Assembly (NCBI GenBank): GCA_900142905.1
Contig: FSRV01000002.1
Span: 2,170,001-2,234,000, forward strand
DNA length: 64,000 nt
Source of the DNA: Burkholderia sp. GAS332
Lineage (GTDB): Bacteria; Pseudomonadota; Gammaproteobacteria; Burkholderiales; Burkholderiaceae
Direction: 5' to 3'
The stretch's first letter is position 1. Each line of letters begins with the position of its first letter. A program made the position numbers and the translations under genes. Below the pieces are notes generated by a model. That model had not been told where the DNA came from. It did no database searches and worked only from the letters and a program-made list of their open reading frames with translations. This document shows positions 43,650 to 52,378 of the stretch, in pieces.

Positions 43650-44216
43650 ATGTTCAAGTACCTTCGGCTTATCCTCGCCGTCCCACTCCTGCTGCTCGCG
43701 GTTTCCTGTTCGACCACCCAGCAGAACCCGTCGGCCGCGGGAACCGATCCGGAGCTCGAAGCAAAGGCACGCGCGGCGCTGCAACAACTGGCTGGCACGG
43801 CCCCCCGGACGCAACAACTCCAGCAAGCGGCCAAAGCCGTTCTCGTGTTCCCCGATATTCTGAAAGTGGGATTCATTGCCGGCGCGCAAGGCGGCAAGGG
43901 GGTGATGTTCGGCCCCGATGGAACAGTATTGGGCTACTACACCGCGCGAGCAGTCTCCTGGGGGTTGCAGGCCGGTGGACAATCCTTTTCTGAAGCCATG
44001 TTCCTGATGAGCGATTCAGCCGTCAGCTATCTCAACTCGAGCGACGGATGGTCGGTCGGCGTCGGCCCGAGCGTGGTGGTCGTGGACGCGGGGATGGGTA
44101 AATCAATGACCAGCACCACCCTGAAATCCGACGTCTACGCGTTCATCTTTGGCCAGCAGGGATTGATGGCAGGTATGGGCGTACAAGGGCAAAAGATCAG
44201 CAAATACACGCCCTGA
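43650..44216 (+). CDS. SYLF/YSC84-domain lipoprotein
   Basis: 188 aa. N-terminal lipoprotein signal with lipobox LAVSC (C20), then a SYLF (YSC84) lipid-binding domain from about residue 50: AVLVFPDILKVGFIAGAQGGKGVMF, SWGLQAGGQSFSEAMFLMSDSAVSYL, and GPSVVVVDAGMGKSMTSTTLKSDVYAFIFGQQGLMAG. SYLF domains bind phosphoinositides/acidic lipids in eukaryotes; bacterial members are envelope lipoproteins of unclear role. ATG preceded by ATGGAGCACGAAC. Last box-linked gene on the right, followed by a terminator. Confidence 0.9.
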   Translation: MFKYLRLILAVPLLLLAVSCSTTQQNPSAAGTDPELEAKARAALQQLAGTAPRTQQLQQAAKAVLVFPDILKVGFIAGAQGGKGVMFGPDGTVLGYYTARAVSWGLQAGGQSFSEAMFLMSDSAVSYLNSSDGWSVGVGPSVVVVDAGMGKSMTSTTLKSDVYAFIFGQQGLMAGMGVQGQKISKYTP

Positions 44217-44226
44217 CCCAGCGTTC

Positions 44227-44266
44227 GGCTCCCCTCGCGCAGGTTGGACTTTGCGCGTGAGGAGCC
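44227..44266 (+). terminator. Probable Rho-independent terminator after the SYLF gene
   Basis: An imperfect 15-bp stem (GGCTCCCCTCGCGCA against TGCGCGTGAGGAGCC, two mismatches) with a 10-nt loop, followed by TTGTTT, begins 10 nt after the SYLF stop. Confidence 0.6.
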
Positions 44267-44376
44267 TTGTTTCGTATGGAGAGCCGCAGCGAAGCCACGC
44301 CACGGAGAAACCAACTCGCGATCAGTCGTCGAATGCTTACACGAACTCGATGGTCTCCTGAGCGAACCGCCAAGTC

Positions 44377-44649
44377 GGCCGCTCGCCCGAACTTGCCGTT
44401 CGTGATGTCGAAGCCGTTTTCGAGTTGCGCAATCGCACGATTGCCGCCACCCAGATCTTCGACGACCTTGAAGCCGAAGCGGTTGTTCTGATTGGGGCCG
44501 CTGACCAGCTTATAGTTGTGTGCCCCACCTTCATTGTTGACCCAGCCGATCCCTTCGGATATAAGGCCGTAAATCGTCACACTGCTTTGTGCAAGCACAG
44601 GACACGATACGAGCATGAGCGCCGTTGCGCATGACCACCGATTCTTCAT
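44377..44649 (-). pseudogene. N-terminal fragment of a porin gene
   Basis: The minus strand codes a porin start: signal peptide, QSSVTIYGLISEGIGWVNN, RFGFKVVEDLGGGNRAIAQLENGFD, ITNGKFGR, covering about the first 90 residues of a general porin. After this the sequence loses all porin similarity, and the open frame would run into the SYLF gene on the other strand. It is therefore a truncated remnant, different in sequence from the two intact porins. Confidence 0.75.
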
Positions 44650-44700
44650 TGACGCGTCTCCTTTTAGATGTTGTTTTGTTTTTCCCGCCGGAAGCGGGGC

Positions 44701-46023
44701 TTACGAAGATTCGCCTTTGGGTTCGTCGTGAACCGTGACGAAGAGCACAAGTGCACCGAGGCACAGCAAAATCGACATCAGATACAACCCGTAGTCGAGC
44801 CTGCCGGTTTGCGACTTGATGAGGCCGATCAGATAGGGACTCACGAAACCACCGGTCTGACCGATACTGCTGATCAATGCAATGCCACCAGCGGCCGCGG
44901 CACCGCTCAAGTGCGCGGGTGGAACCGTCCAGAACACCGGAAGCGCGGCATACACCAGGACAATGGCGACGCTCAGGATCGCGAGCATCATGGGCAAGCT
45001 ACTGCTGTGCAGGGTCAGCAGCGATAGCGCGACGGCCCCGCCGACCGCGCATACGGCAAAATGGCGCCGCCGCTCGAGCCGCGCATCCGAACGCCGCGAG
45101 ATCAACACAACGCCGAGCGCGCCGATTCCATACGGAATCGCGCTATACAGGCCGATCGACAGCACGTCCTTGACGCCGAACCCGCGGATGAGCGTCGGAA
45201 CCCAGAAGCTGATCGCAAACGACCCACAGGCCAGCGTGAAATAGACAAACGCAAGGGCAAAGACTCTGACACTCCTGAGCGCCGCACGAAACGTGTGGGG
45301 ATGATCGCTGCCATGCGCGATACGGTCAGCTTCAAGCGTCTGTGCGTGCTTGCGCTTGTCCGCGTCGGACAACCATGCGACCTTCTGCGGATCGTCGACC
45401 AGGTGGAAATAAGCGATGACACCGAGAACGCTGGCCGGCGCCCCTTCTATCAGGAACATCCATTGCCAGCCATGCATGCCGCCGACACCCGCCATGCCCT
45501 GCATGATCCATCCCGAAGCCAGTCCTCCGACCAGGCCCGCGATTGCAACACCGGCGAAGAACCACGACACCACCGTCGCACGGTATTTCGCCGGATACCA
45601 GTACGTGAGATAAAGCACGATCCCCGGGAAGAAACCCGCCTCGAACGCGCCGAGCAGGAAACGCAGCACGTAGAACTGCCACGGCGAGCTAACGAACATC
45701 ATGCAGGACGAAATCACGCCCCAGCACAACATGATCCGCGAGAAGGTCCGGCGCGCCCCGACCTTCTCCAGCATCAGGTTGCTCGGCACTTCCATGAGAA
45801 CGTATCCGACCGCGAACATGCCCGCGGCGAGTCCGTAAATCGCATCGCTAAAGCCAAGATCCTGCTTCATCTGCAATTGCGCGAAGCCGATATTGATGCG
45901 ATCCAGAAAGGAGATAACGTATGAAACGAAGAGGAATGGAATGACTCGAAGGGTAATCTTTCGGTAAAGGCGATCGGATGAGGCGTCCGATAACGGACTG
46001 TCTAGTGCGACGGTACCTTCCAT
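44701..46023 (-). CDS. MFS transporter, anion:cation symporter (ACS) type
   Basis: 440 aa with twelve predicted transmembrane helices. The N-terminal pattern RVIPFLFVSYVISFLDRINIGFAQL and GYVLMEVPSNLMLEKVGARR (loop 2-3) is typical of ACS-family organic-anion importers (TtuB/phthalate/hydroxyphenylacetate-type). ATG preceded by TTGGAGACAACCC. It is 76 nt downstream of the GST-zeta gene on the same strand and belongs to the aromatic cassette, so it likely imports the aromatic acid that cassette degrades. Confidence 0.9.
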   Translation of the reverse strand: MEGTVALDSPLSDASSDRLYRKITLRVIPFLFVSYVISFLDRINIGFAQLQMKQDLGFSDAIYGLAAGMFAVGYVLMEVPSNLMLEKVGARRTFSRIMLCWGVISSCMMFVSSPWQFYVLRFLLGAFEAGFFPGIVLYLTYWYPAKYRATVVSWFFAGVAIAGLVGGLASGWIMQGMAGVGGMHGWQWMFLIEGAPASVLGVIAYFHLVDDPQKVAWLSDADKRKHAQTLEADRIAHGSDHPHTFRAALRSVRVFALAFVYFTLACGSFAISFWVPTLIRGFGVKDVLSIGLYSAIPYGIGALGVVLISRRSDARLERRRHFAVCAVGGAVALSLLTLHSSSLPMMLAILSVAIVLVYAALPVFWTVPPAHLSGAAAAGGIALISSIGQTGGFVSPYLIGLIKSQTGRLDYGLYLMSILLCLGALVLFVTVHDEPKGESS

Positions 46024-46099
46024 GGGTTGTCTCCAATGATTATTTTATGTAGTTATGCAAAATTTAATATCGACACGATTAAACCTTCTGCCTATACGC

Positions 46100-46744
46100 T
46101 TACTCCCTGTCGGGTTGCTGATCCGGAGCTGCCGCGACAAAAGCCGGATGCGTGAAGCAATGCGTATAAATCCGCATGACGTTCGGATAGGCACCCATCG
46201 GGCACTGATAACGCAACGCATTCGCAACCTGCGGCACCAGGAACGCATCGGCAAGCGTCGGTGTAACGCCGTGGCAATACGTGCCAGCCGCCGGAGAATC
46301 GGCCAACATCCGCTCCACGCCCTCCATGCCCAAGGAGATCCAGTGTCGATACCAGCCGAGCTTCTGCTCCTCACTGAGGCCTAACTCCTTCACCAGATAG
46401 TGCAGCGCACGCAGGTTATTCAACGGATGAATATCGCAAGCAATGGCCGCGGCGATCGAACGCACGCGTGCGCGCTCTTCAAGGCTCTCCGGCAACACGG
46501 CCGGCGTGGGCCAGCGTTCCTCCAGATACTCACAGATAGCGATCGACTGACTCATGAGCAATCCTTCGACTTCCAGCGAAGGCACCAACCGCAGCGGATG
46601 AATGTCGCTGTACCCCGGATGATGCTGTTCGCCGCCGCCGCGCAGCATGTGAACCGGCACGGTATCGAACGGCAGCCCCTTCAGATTCAGCACAATGCGG
46701 ACGCGGTAGGCCGCGGACGAACGAAAATACGAATAAAGCTGCAT
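46100..46744 (-). CDS. maiA: GST-zeta maleylacetoacetate/maleylpyruvate isomerase
   Basis: 214 aa. The N-terminal thioredoxin-like domain has the zeta-class glutathione site SSAAYRVRIVLNLKG (the usual SSCS/SSAS variant), LVPSLEVEGLLMSQSIAICEYLEE binds GSH, and the helical C-terminal domain has TPTLADAFLVPQVANALRY. It isomerises a cis (maleyl) to trans (fumaryl) product using glutathione as cofactor. The FAH-family hydrolase and fumarase genes nearby are the expected next steps. The gene symbol is given by family; maleylpyruvate isomerase (nagL) is an equal alternative. Confidence 0.85.
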   Translation of the reverse strand: MQLYSYFRSSAAYRVRIVLNLKGLPFDTVPVHMLRGGGEQHHPGYSDIHPLRLVPSLEVEGLLMSQSIAICEYLEERWPTPAVLPESLEERARVRSIAAAIACDIHPLNNLRALHYLVKELGLSEEQKLGWYRHWISLGMEGVERMLADSPAAGTYCHGVTPTLADAFLVPQVANALRYQCPMGAYPNVMRIYTHCFTHPAFVAAAPDQQPDRE

Positions 46745-46801
46745 CGCTAGACTCCAATTGGGATGGGGCTCATTTCTACGCCGCTAGCGACACGCCGCCT
46801 A

Positions 46802-46879
46802 TCCTCCCAAGAGAGGAAGTCCGGCCCGGCACCCTGACTTTCGCCCTCCTCCGCACGCCGACCTCCTCTTCCGGGAGGA
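46802..46879. promoter_or_regulatory. Paired TCCTC-N6-GAGGA inverted repeats in the divergent promoter region
   Basis: Two copies, 46802-46817 (TCCTCCCAAGAGAGGA) and 46864-46879 (TCCTCTTCCGGGAGGA), have their centres 62 bp apart (about six turns) in the 207-bp gap between the maiA-like and VOC genes. They may be the operator for the aromatic cassette, possibly bound by the LuxR-type protein at 51454. The GAGGA half also resembles a ribosome site by chance, so this is tentative. Confidence 0.45.
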
Positions 46880-46951
46880 ATGCGATGCCGCCATCCAGTG
46901 TCCACAATGAGCCTCAACAGGGAGTTCAACACTCTGATTTGAGGAGACACG

Positions 46952-47470
46952 ATGGTTCCGATTCATGGCTTGCATCATTTCGCGTGGCGTTGCCGCGACG
47001 CAGAAGAAACCCGCCACTTCTACGAAGACATCCTCGGGTTGCCGCTCGTGCACCTGGTCCAGGCGGATAACGTGCCGAGCACCGGCGAATACTGCCCGTA
47101 CGTCCACATCTTTTTCAGACTGCGCGACGGTTCACATCTGGCGTTCTTCGACCTGGGTGACGACACCATCGCGGCGCCGTCGCCGAATACACCGGGCTGG
47201 GTCAATCATCTTGCGCTACAGGTCGATGACGAGGCCGCGCTGAAGGATGCGAAAACCCGGCTCGAAGCGGCCGGTATCGACGTGATCGGCGTGGTGGATC
47301 ATCACTTCATCCGCTCGATTTACTTCCATGATCCCAACGGCATTCGGCTCGAACTGACCACCCATGTCGGCTCGCCCGAGTACATGAGCAGCAAGAAGGC
47401 GGCCGCACGCGGCGAGCTTGACCGCTGGACGGCACGAAAAGCCACGCGCCGCCAGGCTGACGGAGCGTGA
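46952..47470 (+). CDS. VOC-family protein, candidate ring-cleavage or isomerase enzyme
   Basis: 172 aa, ATG preceded by GAGGAGACACG. A single vicinal-oxygen-chelate module: IHGLHHFAWRCRDAEETRHFYEDILG (first metal His), GWVNHLALQVDD (second His) and PNGIRLELTTHVG (Glu ligand). These ligands fit a Fe(II) or other divalent metal site. It is first in the plus-strand aromatic operon, ahead of an FAD monooxygenase, which makes a ring-opening dioxygenase role attractive; small VOC proteins can also be isomerases or thiol transferases. Cytoplasmic. Confidence 0.8.
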   Translation: MVPIHGLHHFAWRCRDAEETRHFYEDILGLPLVHLVQADNVPSTGEYCPYVHIFFRLRDGSHLAFFDLGDDTIAAPSPNTPGWVNHLALQVDDEAALKDAKTRLEAAGIDVIGVVDHHFIRSIYFHDPNGIRLELTTHVGSPEYMSSKKAAARGELDRWTARKATRRQADGA

Positions 47471-47472
47471 GC

Positions 47473-49164
47473 ATGCCGGACAACACGCGCACCACCACCA
47501 CCCCGCCTTCATCGTCGGCCACCCACACCATGGTCGACGGCGGCGCCGGCTATCAGTTGCCGGTATTTCCTTTCGTCACGCCGCCCGAACTCGCCGGCGC
47601 GGCGCCGAGGCGCTATCCCCTTGTCATCGTCGGTGGCGGGCTGGTGGGCCTCACGCTCGCCTGTGACCTCGCGACCCGCGGCATCGCCGCCGTCGTGCTC
47701 GACGAGGACGACACCGTCGGCGTGCGTGGCGCGTCGAGCCGCGGCATGTGCTATGCGCAAAAGAGTCTCGAAGTATTCGACCGGCTCGGCATCTATGAGC
47801 GCCTGCTGGCCAAGGGCGTGCACTGGTCGGTTGGCCGGACCCTCGCCGATGCCGACGAGGTCTACAGCTTCGACGCAAAGGCCGCCAGCGTCTCGGCACA
47901 GGTGCCGTTCCTGAACCTGCAACAGTTCTATCTGGAATGGTTTCTGGTCGATCGGATCGTCGAACTCGGCCTCACCGACATGCGCTGGAAGCATCGCGTG
48001 ACCGGCGCCGTGCGCCACGACGACCACACGGTTCTGCAGATCGACACGCCCGCGGGCCCCTATGCTATCGAAGCGGACTGGGTCATCGACGCGACCGGCG
48101 CGAACAGCCCATTGCGCGACTATCTCGGCGTACCGATCCAGCCGGAGCACGGCACCGACCGCTGGTGCATCTGCGACGTTCGCTTCAAAAAGCCCTTGCC
48201 CGCCGAGCGCTGGACATGGGTAGCCGCACCGTTCAACGAAGGACGGGCGGTCTGGCAACATCCCATGGCGGACGATGTCTGGCGTCTCGACTACCAGATG
48301 GCCCCGGACTGCGACCCGGAGCGCGTCAGCCACCCCGACGTCGCGCGCGAACGCGTGCGTGCCCATCTCGGCGAGGACGTCGAATTCGACATGGTCTGGA
48401 TTGGCCCCTGGCATTACCGCACCCAGATGCTCGATCACTTTCGCCTCGGTCGCGTGCTGTTCATCGGCGACGCGGCGCACGCAATGAGTCCGTTCGGCGC
48501 GCGTGGCGGCAACTCGGGCATTCAGGACGCGGACAACCTGGGCTGGAAGCTCGCGCTGGTACTGAACGGCAACGCAAGTGACGCGCTGCTCGATTCGTAT
48601 TCCACCGAACGACGCACCGCCGCGGCGGAAAACATCGCCGTCACCAAACGCACCGCGCGCTTTCTGTCACCGCAGAGCGATGTGGAACGGCTGCTGCGCG
48701 ATGCCGTGCTGTCGCTCGCACGCACGTATCCGTTCGCCCGTGCGCTGGTCAATACGGGCCGCCTCTCCGTGCCGAACCGATACCCGAATGCTGCCGGTAT
48801 CGACGGCGCGGGTGAATCGCGCCAGAACCTGCCCGTGCGAACCCCGCGAGGACCGACGACGCTCGCGCGCTACAGCCTGTCAAACGGGACCCGATTGCTG
48901 GCGCTCTACTTCCCGCTGAACAAGAACGACGCAACCGCTGCCCAACTGCGCGCGCATCAGGACAAATGGCCGCTGCTGCATATCGCCGTCTGTGCGCCGG
49001 GCGCCGATCTCGACGACGGCGGTGCGTTTGCCGAAGCGCCCGGCACGCTGCTGCTGCTGCGTCCAGACCTTTATCTCGCCGCACGCTTGCTGGCCCCCAC
49101 GCCTGAAGCACTCGATCACGCACTTGCCGCCGCGCTCGCCCAGCCACTGGAGACCACCGCATGA
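47473..49164 (+). CDS. FAD-dependent aromatic monooxygenase (MhpA-like)
   Basis: 563 aa from ATG 47473 (ACGGAG seven bases upstream; a GTG six bases earlier is possible). FAD-binding Rossmann motif VIVGGGLVGLTLACDLATRG (near 52-71), the DG-type middle motif, and GDAAHAMSPFGARGGNSGIQDADNLGWKLA, characteristic of class A flavoprotein hydroxylases such as 3-(3-hydroxyphenyl)propionate hydroxylase. It would hydroxylate a phenolic acid using NAD(P)H and O2. It follows the VOC gene by 2 nt and overlaps the DUF2783 gene by 4 nt (ATGA), so it is translationally coupled. The long linker before the Rossmann motif is unusual. Confidence 0.9.
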   Translation: MPDNTRTTTTPPSSSATHTMVDGGAGYQLPVFPFVTPPELAGAAPRRYPLVIVGGGLVGLTLACDLATRGIAAVVLDEDDTVGVRGASSRGMCYAQKSLEVFDRLGIYERLLAKGVHWSVGRTLADADEVYSFDAKAASVSAQVPFLNLQQFYLEWFLVDRIVELGLTDMRWKHRVTGAVRHDDHTVLQIDTPAGPYAIEADWVIDATGANSPLRDYLGVPIQPEHGTDRWCICDVRFKKPLPAERWTWVAAPFNEGRAVWQHPMADDVWRLDYQMAPDCDPERVSHPDVARERVRAHLGEDVEFDMVWIGPWHYRTQMLDHFRLGRVLFIGDAAHAMSPFGARGGNSGIQDADNLGWKLALVLNGNASDALLDSYSTERRTAAAENIAVTKRTARFLSPQSDVERLLRDAVLSLARTYPFARALVNTGRLSVPNRYPNAAGIDGAGESRQNLPVRTPRGPTTLARYSLSNGTRLLALYFPLNKNDATAAQLRAHQDKWPLLHIAVCAPGADLDDGGAFAEAPGTLLLLRPDLYLAARLLAPTPEALDHALAAALAQPLETTA

Positions 49165-49355
49165 AGACCCACCTGAACATTCCCGAGGCGGACAGTTTCT
49201 ACGCCGCGCTCATCGACGTCCACCGTGGACTGGAAAGCTCGGAAAGCGCCAAGCTCAACGCCCGCCTGTTGTTCCTGCTTGCCAACCAGGTCGGCGACCA
49301 CGACGTGCTGCTTGCCTGCCTGCGCGCCGCCCGCACCCCCCTTTCCCAACACTGA
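49161..49355 (+). CDS. DUF2783 small protein
   Basis: 64 aa, starting at the ATGA overlap with the monooxygenase gene. The sequence (FYAALIDVHRGLESSESAKLNARLLFLLANQVGD) matches the DUF2783 family, short helical proteins that, as far as I recall, sit beside class A aromatic hydroxylases. The overlap suggests a fixed-stoichiometry partner or assembly factor for the monooxygenase; this is inference. Confidence 0.8.
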   Translation: MKTHLNIPEADSFYAALIDVHRGLESSESAKLNARLLFLLANQVGDHDVLLACLRAARTPLSQH

Positions 49356-49361
49356 GCCACC

Positions 49362-50312
49362 ATGACCACCTCATTCGCATCCGCTTCCGACCTGCTTGAA
49401 CAGAAACCGCGACTCGTGGAACTAGCGTCCAACGTCTACGGCTATATCAGCGAGTTCGATCCCAACTGCGGATTCATCGTCGGTGACGATTCCGTGCTGG
49501 CCATCGACACGCGTGCCACGCCGCAACTCGCACGCGATTGGCTCGCCGACATCCGGACCGTGACCGACAAACCGGTTCGCCATATCTTTCTCACGCACTA
49601 TCACGCGGTGCGGGTACTGGGTGCTGCCGCGTTCGGCGACTCGACCATCTTCGCGTCACGCGCCACGCACGACTGGATTCACGAGCGCGGCGAAGCCGAT
49701 TTCCGCTCGGAGGTAGGCCGCTTTCCACGGCTCTTCAACGGCGTCGAGGAAGTGCCTGGGCTCACCTACCCGCACGTGACGTTCGAGCGTGAGATGAGCC
49801 TGTGGTTCGGCAAGCGCGAGATTCGTTTCATGCACCTGGGACGCGGTCATTCGAATGGTGATTCGGTGTGCTGGCTGCCCGATTGCGGCGTGCTGTTCTC
49901 CGGCGATCTGGTCGAAAACCATTGCGGGGTCTACACGGGCGACGCTTATCTGCGCGACTGGACCGTCACGCTCGACCATCTGCGCAGCCTCGGTGCGACG
50001 ACGATGGTGCCTGGCCGCGGCGCCGCACTGCGTTCGCGCGAGGACGTGAATGCGGCGATCGACAGCACCCGCGACTTTATCTCGACGCTGCTCGACGCAG
50101 TGGGCGCCGGCTTGCGCGACGGTTGCGATCTCAAGGCCTGTCACGCGCTAGCCGATGCGGCGATGCGGCCGAAGTTCGGCGACTGGCCGATCTACCAGCA
50201 CGTGCTGGCCTTCGACGTCTCGCGCACCTACGACGAACTGACCGGCATCGAACACCCGCGCGTCTGGACCGCCGAGCGCGACCAGGCCCTCTGGAACACC
50301 CTGCACAACTGA
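49362..50312 (+). CDS. MBL-fold hydrolase with altered metal motif
   Basis: 316 aa metallo-beta-lactamase fold protein. Where the family normally has HxHxDH it reads THYHAVR (H79, H81, then V83-R84), so the Asp-His pair that builds the second metal site is missing. Later ligands are present: GRGHSNGD (His) and FSGDLVENH (Asp). It may bind a single metal or have lost hydrolase activity. It lies between the DUF2783 and FAH genes in the aromatic operon, so a role on a ring-cleavage intermediate or lactone is possible. Confidence 0.85.
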   Translation: MTTSFASASDLLEQKPRLVELASNVYGYISEFDPNCGFIVGDDSVLAIDTRATPQLARDWLADIRTVTDKPVRHIFLTHYHAVRVLGAAAFGDSTIFASRATHDWIHERGEADFRSEVGRFPRLFNGVEEVPGLTYPHVTFEREMSLWFGKREIRFMHLGRGHSNGDSVCWLPDCGVLFSGDLVENHCGVYTGDAYLRDWTVTLDHLRSLGATTMVPGRGAALRSREDVNAAIDSTRDFISTLLDAVGAGLRDGCDLKACHALADAAMRPKFGDWPIYQHVLAFDVSRTYDELTGIEHPRVWTAERDQALWNTLHN

Positions 50313-50324
50313 TCGGCGACACCT

Positions 50325-51320
50325 ATGAAATTTGCTACCCGAAAAAACCGCACGCGCGACGGCGAACTCCTGCTGGTGAGCCGCGACCTCAGTCACGGCG
50401 TGAGCGCCGCCGACATTGCCCCAACCCTGCAGGCCGCGCTCGACGACTGGGAGGCGCTCGCTTCCGCCTTGTCGCAACGTTATGACGCGCTCAACGCGGG
50501 CCGTGCCGCATCCGCGTTTGCACTCGACACCACGACGCTGGCCGCGCCGTTGCCACGCGCTTATCAGTGGGCCGACGGCAGCGCCTACCTGGTCCACAGC
50601 GAACTGGTACGCGCCGCCCGTGGCGCGCTGCTCGACGAAGATCTATGGCAAGACCCCCTGATGTATCAGGGCGGCTCGGACACCTTCCTCGGCCCGCGCG
50701 ACGACGTCGCGCTCGAATCGGAGAGCTGGGGTATCGATCTCGAAGGCGAGATCGCCGTCATTACCGGCGACGTGCCGATGGGCTCGCGCGCAGAGCACGC
50801 CGGCCGCCATATCCGGCTGCTGATGCTGGTCAACGATGTCAGTCTGCGCGCACTCGTCCCTGCGGAAATCAAGAAGGGCTTCGGCTTTTTCCAAAGCAAG
50901 CCGTCGACCGCATTCTCGCCGGTGGCCGTGACGCCCGACGAACTCGGCGATGCGTGGGACGGCGCGCGGCTGCATTTGCCACTGACAGTACAGGTCAACG
51001 GCGCCGTGCTCGGCACCCCGCATGCCGGCACGGACATGGTGTTCGATTTTCCGCGCCTCGTGTCCCACGCGGCAAAAAGCCGGGCCTTGGGCGCCGGCAC
51101 GGTGATCGGCTCCGGCACGGTGTCGAATGCGGATCGCAGCGTCGGCTCGGCGTGCCTCGCCGAACGCCGGGCGCTCGAAACCGTGCGCGACGGCGCGCCC
51201 GTCACACCGTTCCTGCGCTTTGGCGACCGGATGCGCGTCGAAATGTTCGATGCAAGCGGACAATCGATCTTCGGCGCGATCGACCAGCGCGTGGTCCAGT
51301 ATGTCCCGCCGGCATCCTGA
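50325..51320 (+). CDS. Fumarylacetoacetate hydrolase-family protein
   Basis: 331 aa with an FAH N-terminal-like region (1-100) and a C-terminal FAH catalytic domain. Metal and substrate motifs are visible: ESESWGIDLEGEIAVITGD (the E.E..E-type cluster), LMLVNDVSLRALVP, KSPST-like QSKPSTAFSPVAVTP and GAGTVIGSGTVSN. It would hydrolyse a fumaryl- or related 1,3-diketo acid, releasing fumarate. This fits the GST-zeta isomerase at 46100 and the class I fumarase at 52379. It starts 12 nt after the MBL gene. Confidence 0.88.
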   Translation: MKFATRKNRTRDGELLLVSRDLSHGVSAADIAPTLQAALDDWEALASALSQRYDALNAGRAASAFALDTTTLAAPLPRAYQWADGSAYLVHSELVRAARGALLDEDLWQDPLMYQGGSDTFLGPRDDVALESESWGIDLEGEIAVITGDVPMGSRAEHAGRHIRLLMLVNDVSLRALVPAEIKKGFGFFQSKPSTAFSPVAVTPDELGDAWDGARLHLPLTVQVNGAVLGTPHAGTDMVFDFPRLVSHAAKSRALGAGTVIGSGTVSNADRSVGSACLAERRALETVRDGAPVTPFLRFGDRMRVEMFDASGQSIFGAIDQRVVQYVPPAS

Positions 51321-51453
51321 CATTCACGGATTGACGGCCTGAACGCGATGCGGACAATACCGGCGATACCCTGCCAGCACCCCGTCGATGCAGGGACAGC
51401 GAGACAGCAGTCGGTTACAGGCAGGGTCGACCTGCCTGCACAAGGAGGACGCC

Positions 51454-52281
51454 GTGGAAGTGCGAACGATCGATTTGTCGCCCGCCGGGCCGGCCGACTG
51501 CGCGTCGATAGCCGCCGCGATTGTCGGGCGGATCGGCGAAGCAGGCTTTGCCGGCGATCTGATCAGCTCGCTGGCGCGAATCCTGCGCGTCGGGCATCTG
51601 TCCGCCTTCGCGTTCCGGCCCGACTACGCGCCACAATTGCTCGGCACCAGCAGCGTGGTGTCGCCGGGTATCGCCCACGACACCGCCTTCGTCTATCTGG
51701 ATCGCCACTACCTCGCCGACCCGACGCTGTCGTTGCGCGAGGCCAGCCGCACGCTGAACGGTCAGGCGCTGTTCGTGCAACGGCAACGCTCGCACGATGT
51801 GCTCGACGATGGCTACCGGGCTTCGTGTTACGACCAGCCGGGCATCATCGATCGCGTCTCGGTGGTTCAGGCACGCAGCGCCGGCAGCGACACGTGGATT
51901 GCAGTCAACATCTATCGCGATCGTTCGCAGGGGTTCTTCTCGGACAGCGACCTCGACCTGCTCAGCACGGTGGCGCCCATCGTCACCAGCGCCACCGAAC
52001 GTCATCTGCATATGACCGAAATGCAGGCGCAACTGGCCACGCAGGTGGCGGCAGCGCCCGGCGCCAGACGCGACGCGGCGCCCGCGCGGCTCGCCGCCAG
52101 TTTCCCGCAACTCAGCCGCCGCGAGCGCGAAGTGTGCGAAGGCATTCTCGCCGGGCTGACCGCGAAACAGATCGCCCGGCAACTCGAGATCGCGCCGACC
52201 AGCGTGGTCACGCATCGCAAGAACGCTTATCTGAAGCTCGGCATTCACGACCTGAAGCAACTGTTTGGGCTGACAGCCTAG
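51454..52281 (+). CDS. LuxR-family transcriptional regulator
   Basis: 275 aa from GTG 51454, chosen for the GGAGG six bases upstream; the longer frame to 51388 lacks one. The N-terminal 200 residues are a non-receiver sensing domain (no phospho-Asp pattern), and the C-terminus is a LuxR HTH: LSRREREVCEGILAGLTAKQIARQL then TSVVTHRKNAYLKLGI. It ends the plus-strand aromatic operon and is the likely local regulator, with an aromatic effector. Seen here as an orphan with no partner kinase. Confidence 0.9.
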   Translation: MEVRTIDLSPAGPADCASIAAAIVGRIGEAGFAGDLISSLARILRVGHLSAFAFRPDYAPQLLGTSSVVSPGIAHDTAFVYLDRHYLADPTLSLREASRTLNGQALFVQRQRSHDVLDDGYRASCYDQPGIIDRVSVVQARSAGSDTWIAVNIYRDRSQGFFSDSDLDLLSTVAPIVTSATERHLHMTEMQAQLATQVAAAPGARRDAAPARLAASFPQLSRREREVCEGILAGLTAKQIARQLEIAPTSVVTHRKNAYLKLGIHDLKQLFGLTA

Positions 52282-52378
52282 ACGCACGCTTCGGCGGCCG
52301 CTTTCCCTCACGCATTCCCACGCGCCTCTGCACCGACCGGCGCGGCCGGCGTGCGGGCTCGTCTCTTTCCGCTGACCT

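Noticed and set aside
44197..44376. The downstream part of the open frame that begins as a porin at 44649.
   Set aside because: Porin similarity stops near residue 90 and the frame runs into the SYLF gene on the opposite strand, so only the upstream part is annotated, as a pseudogene.
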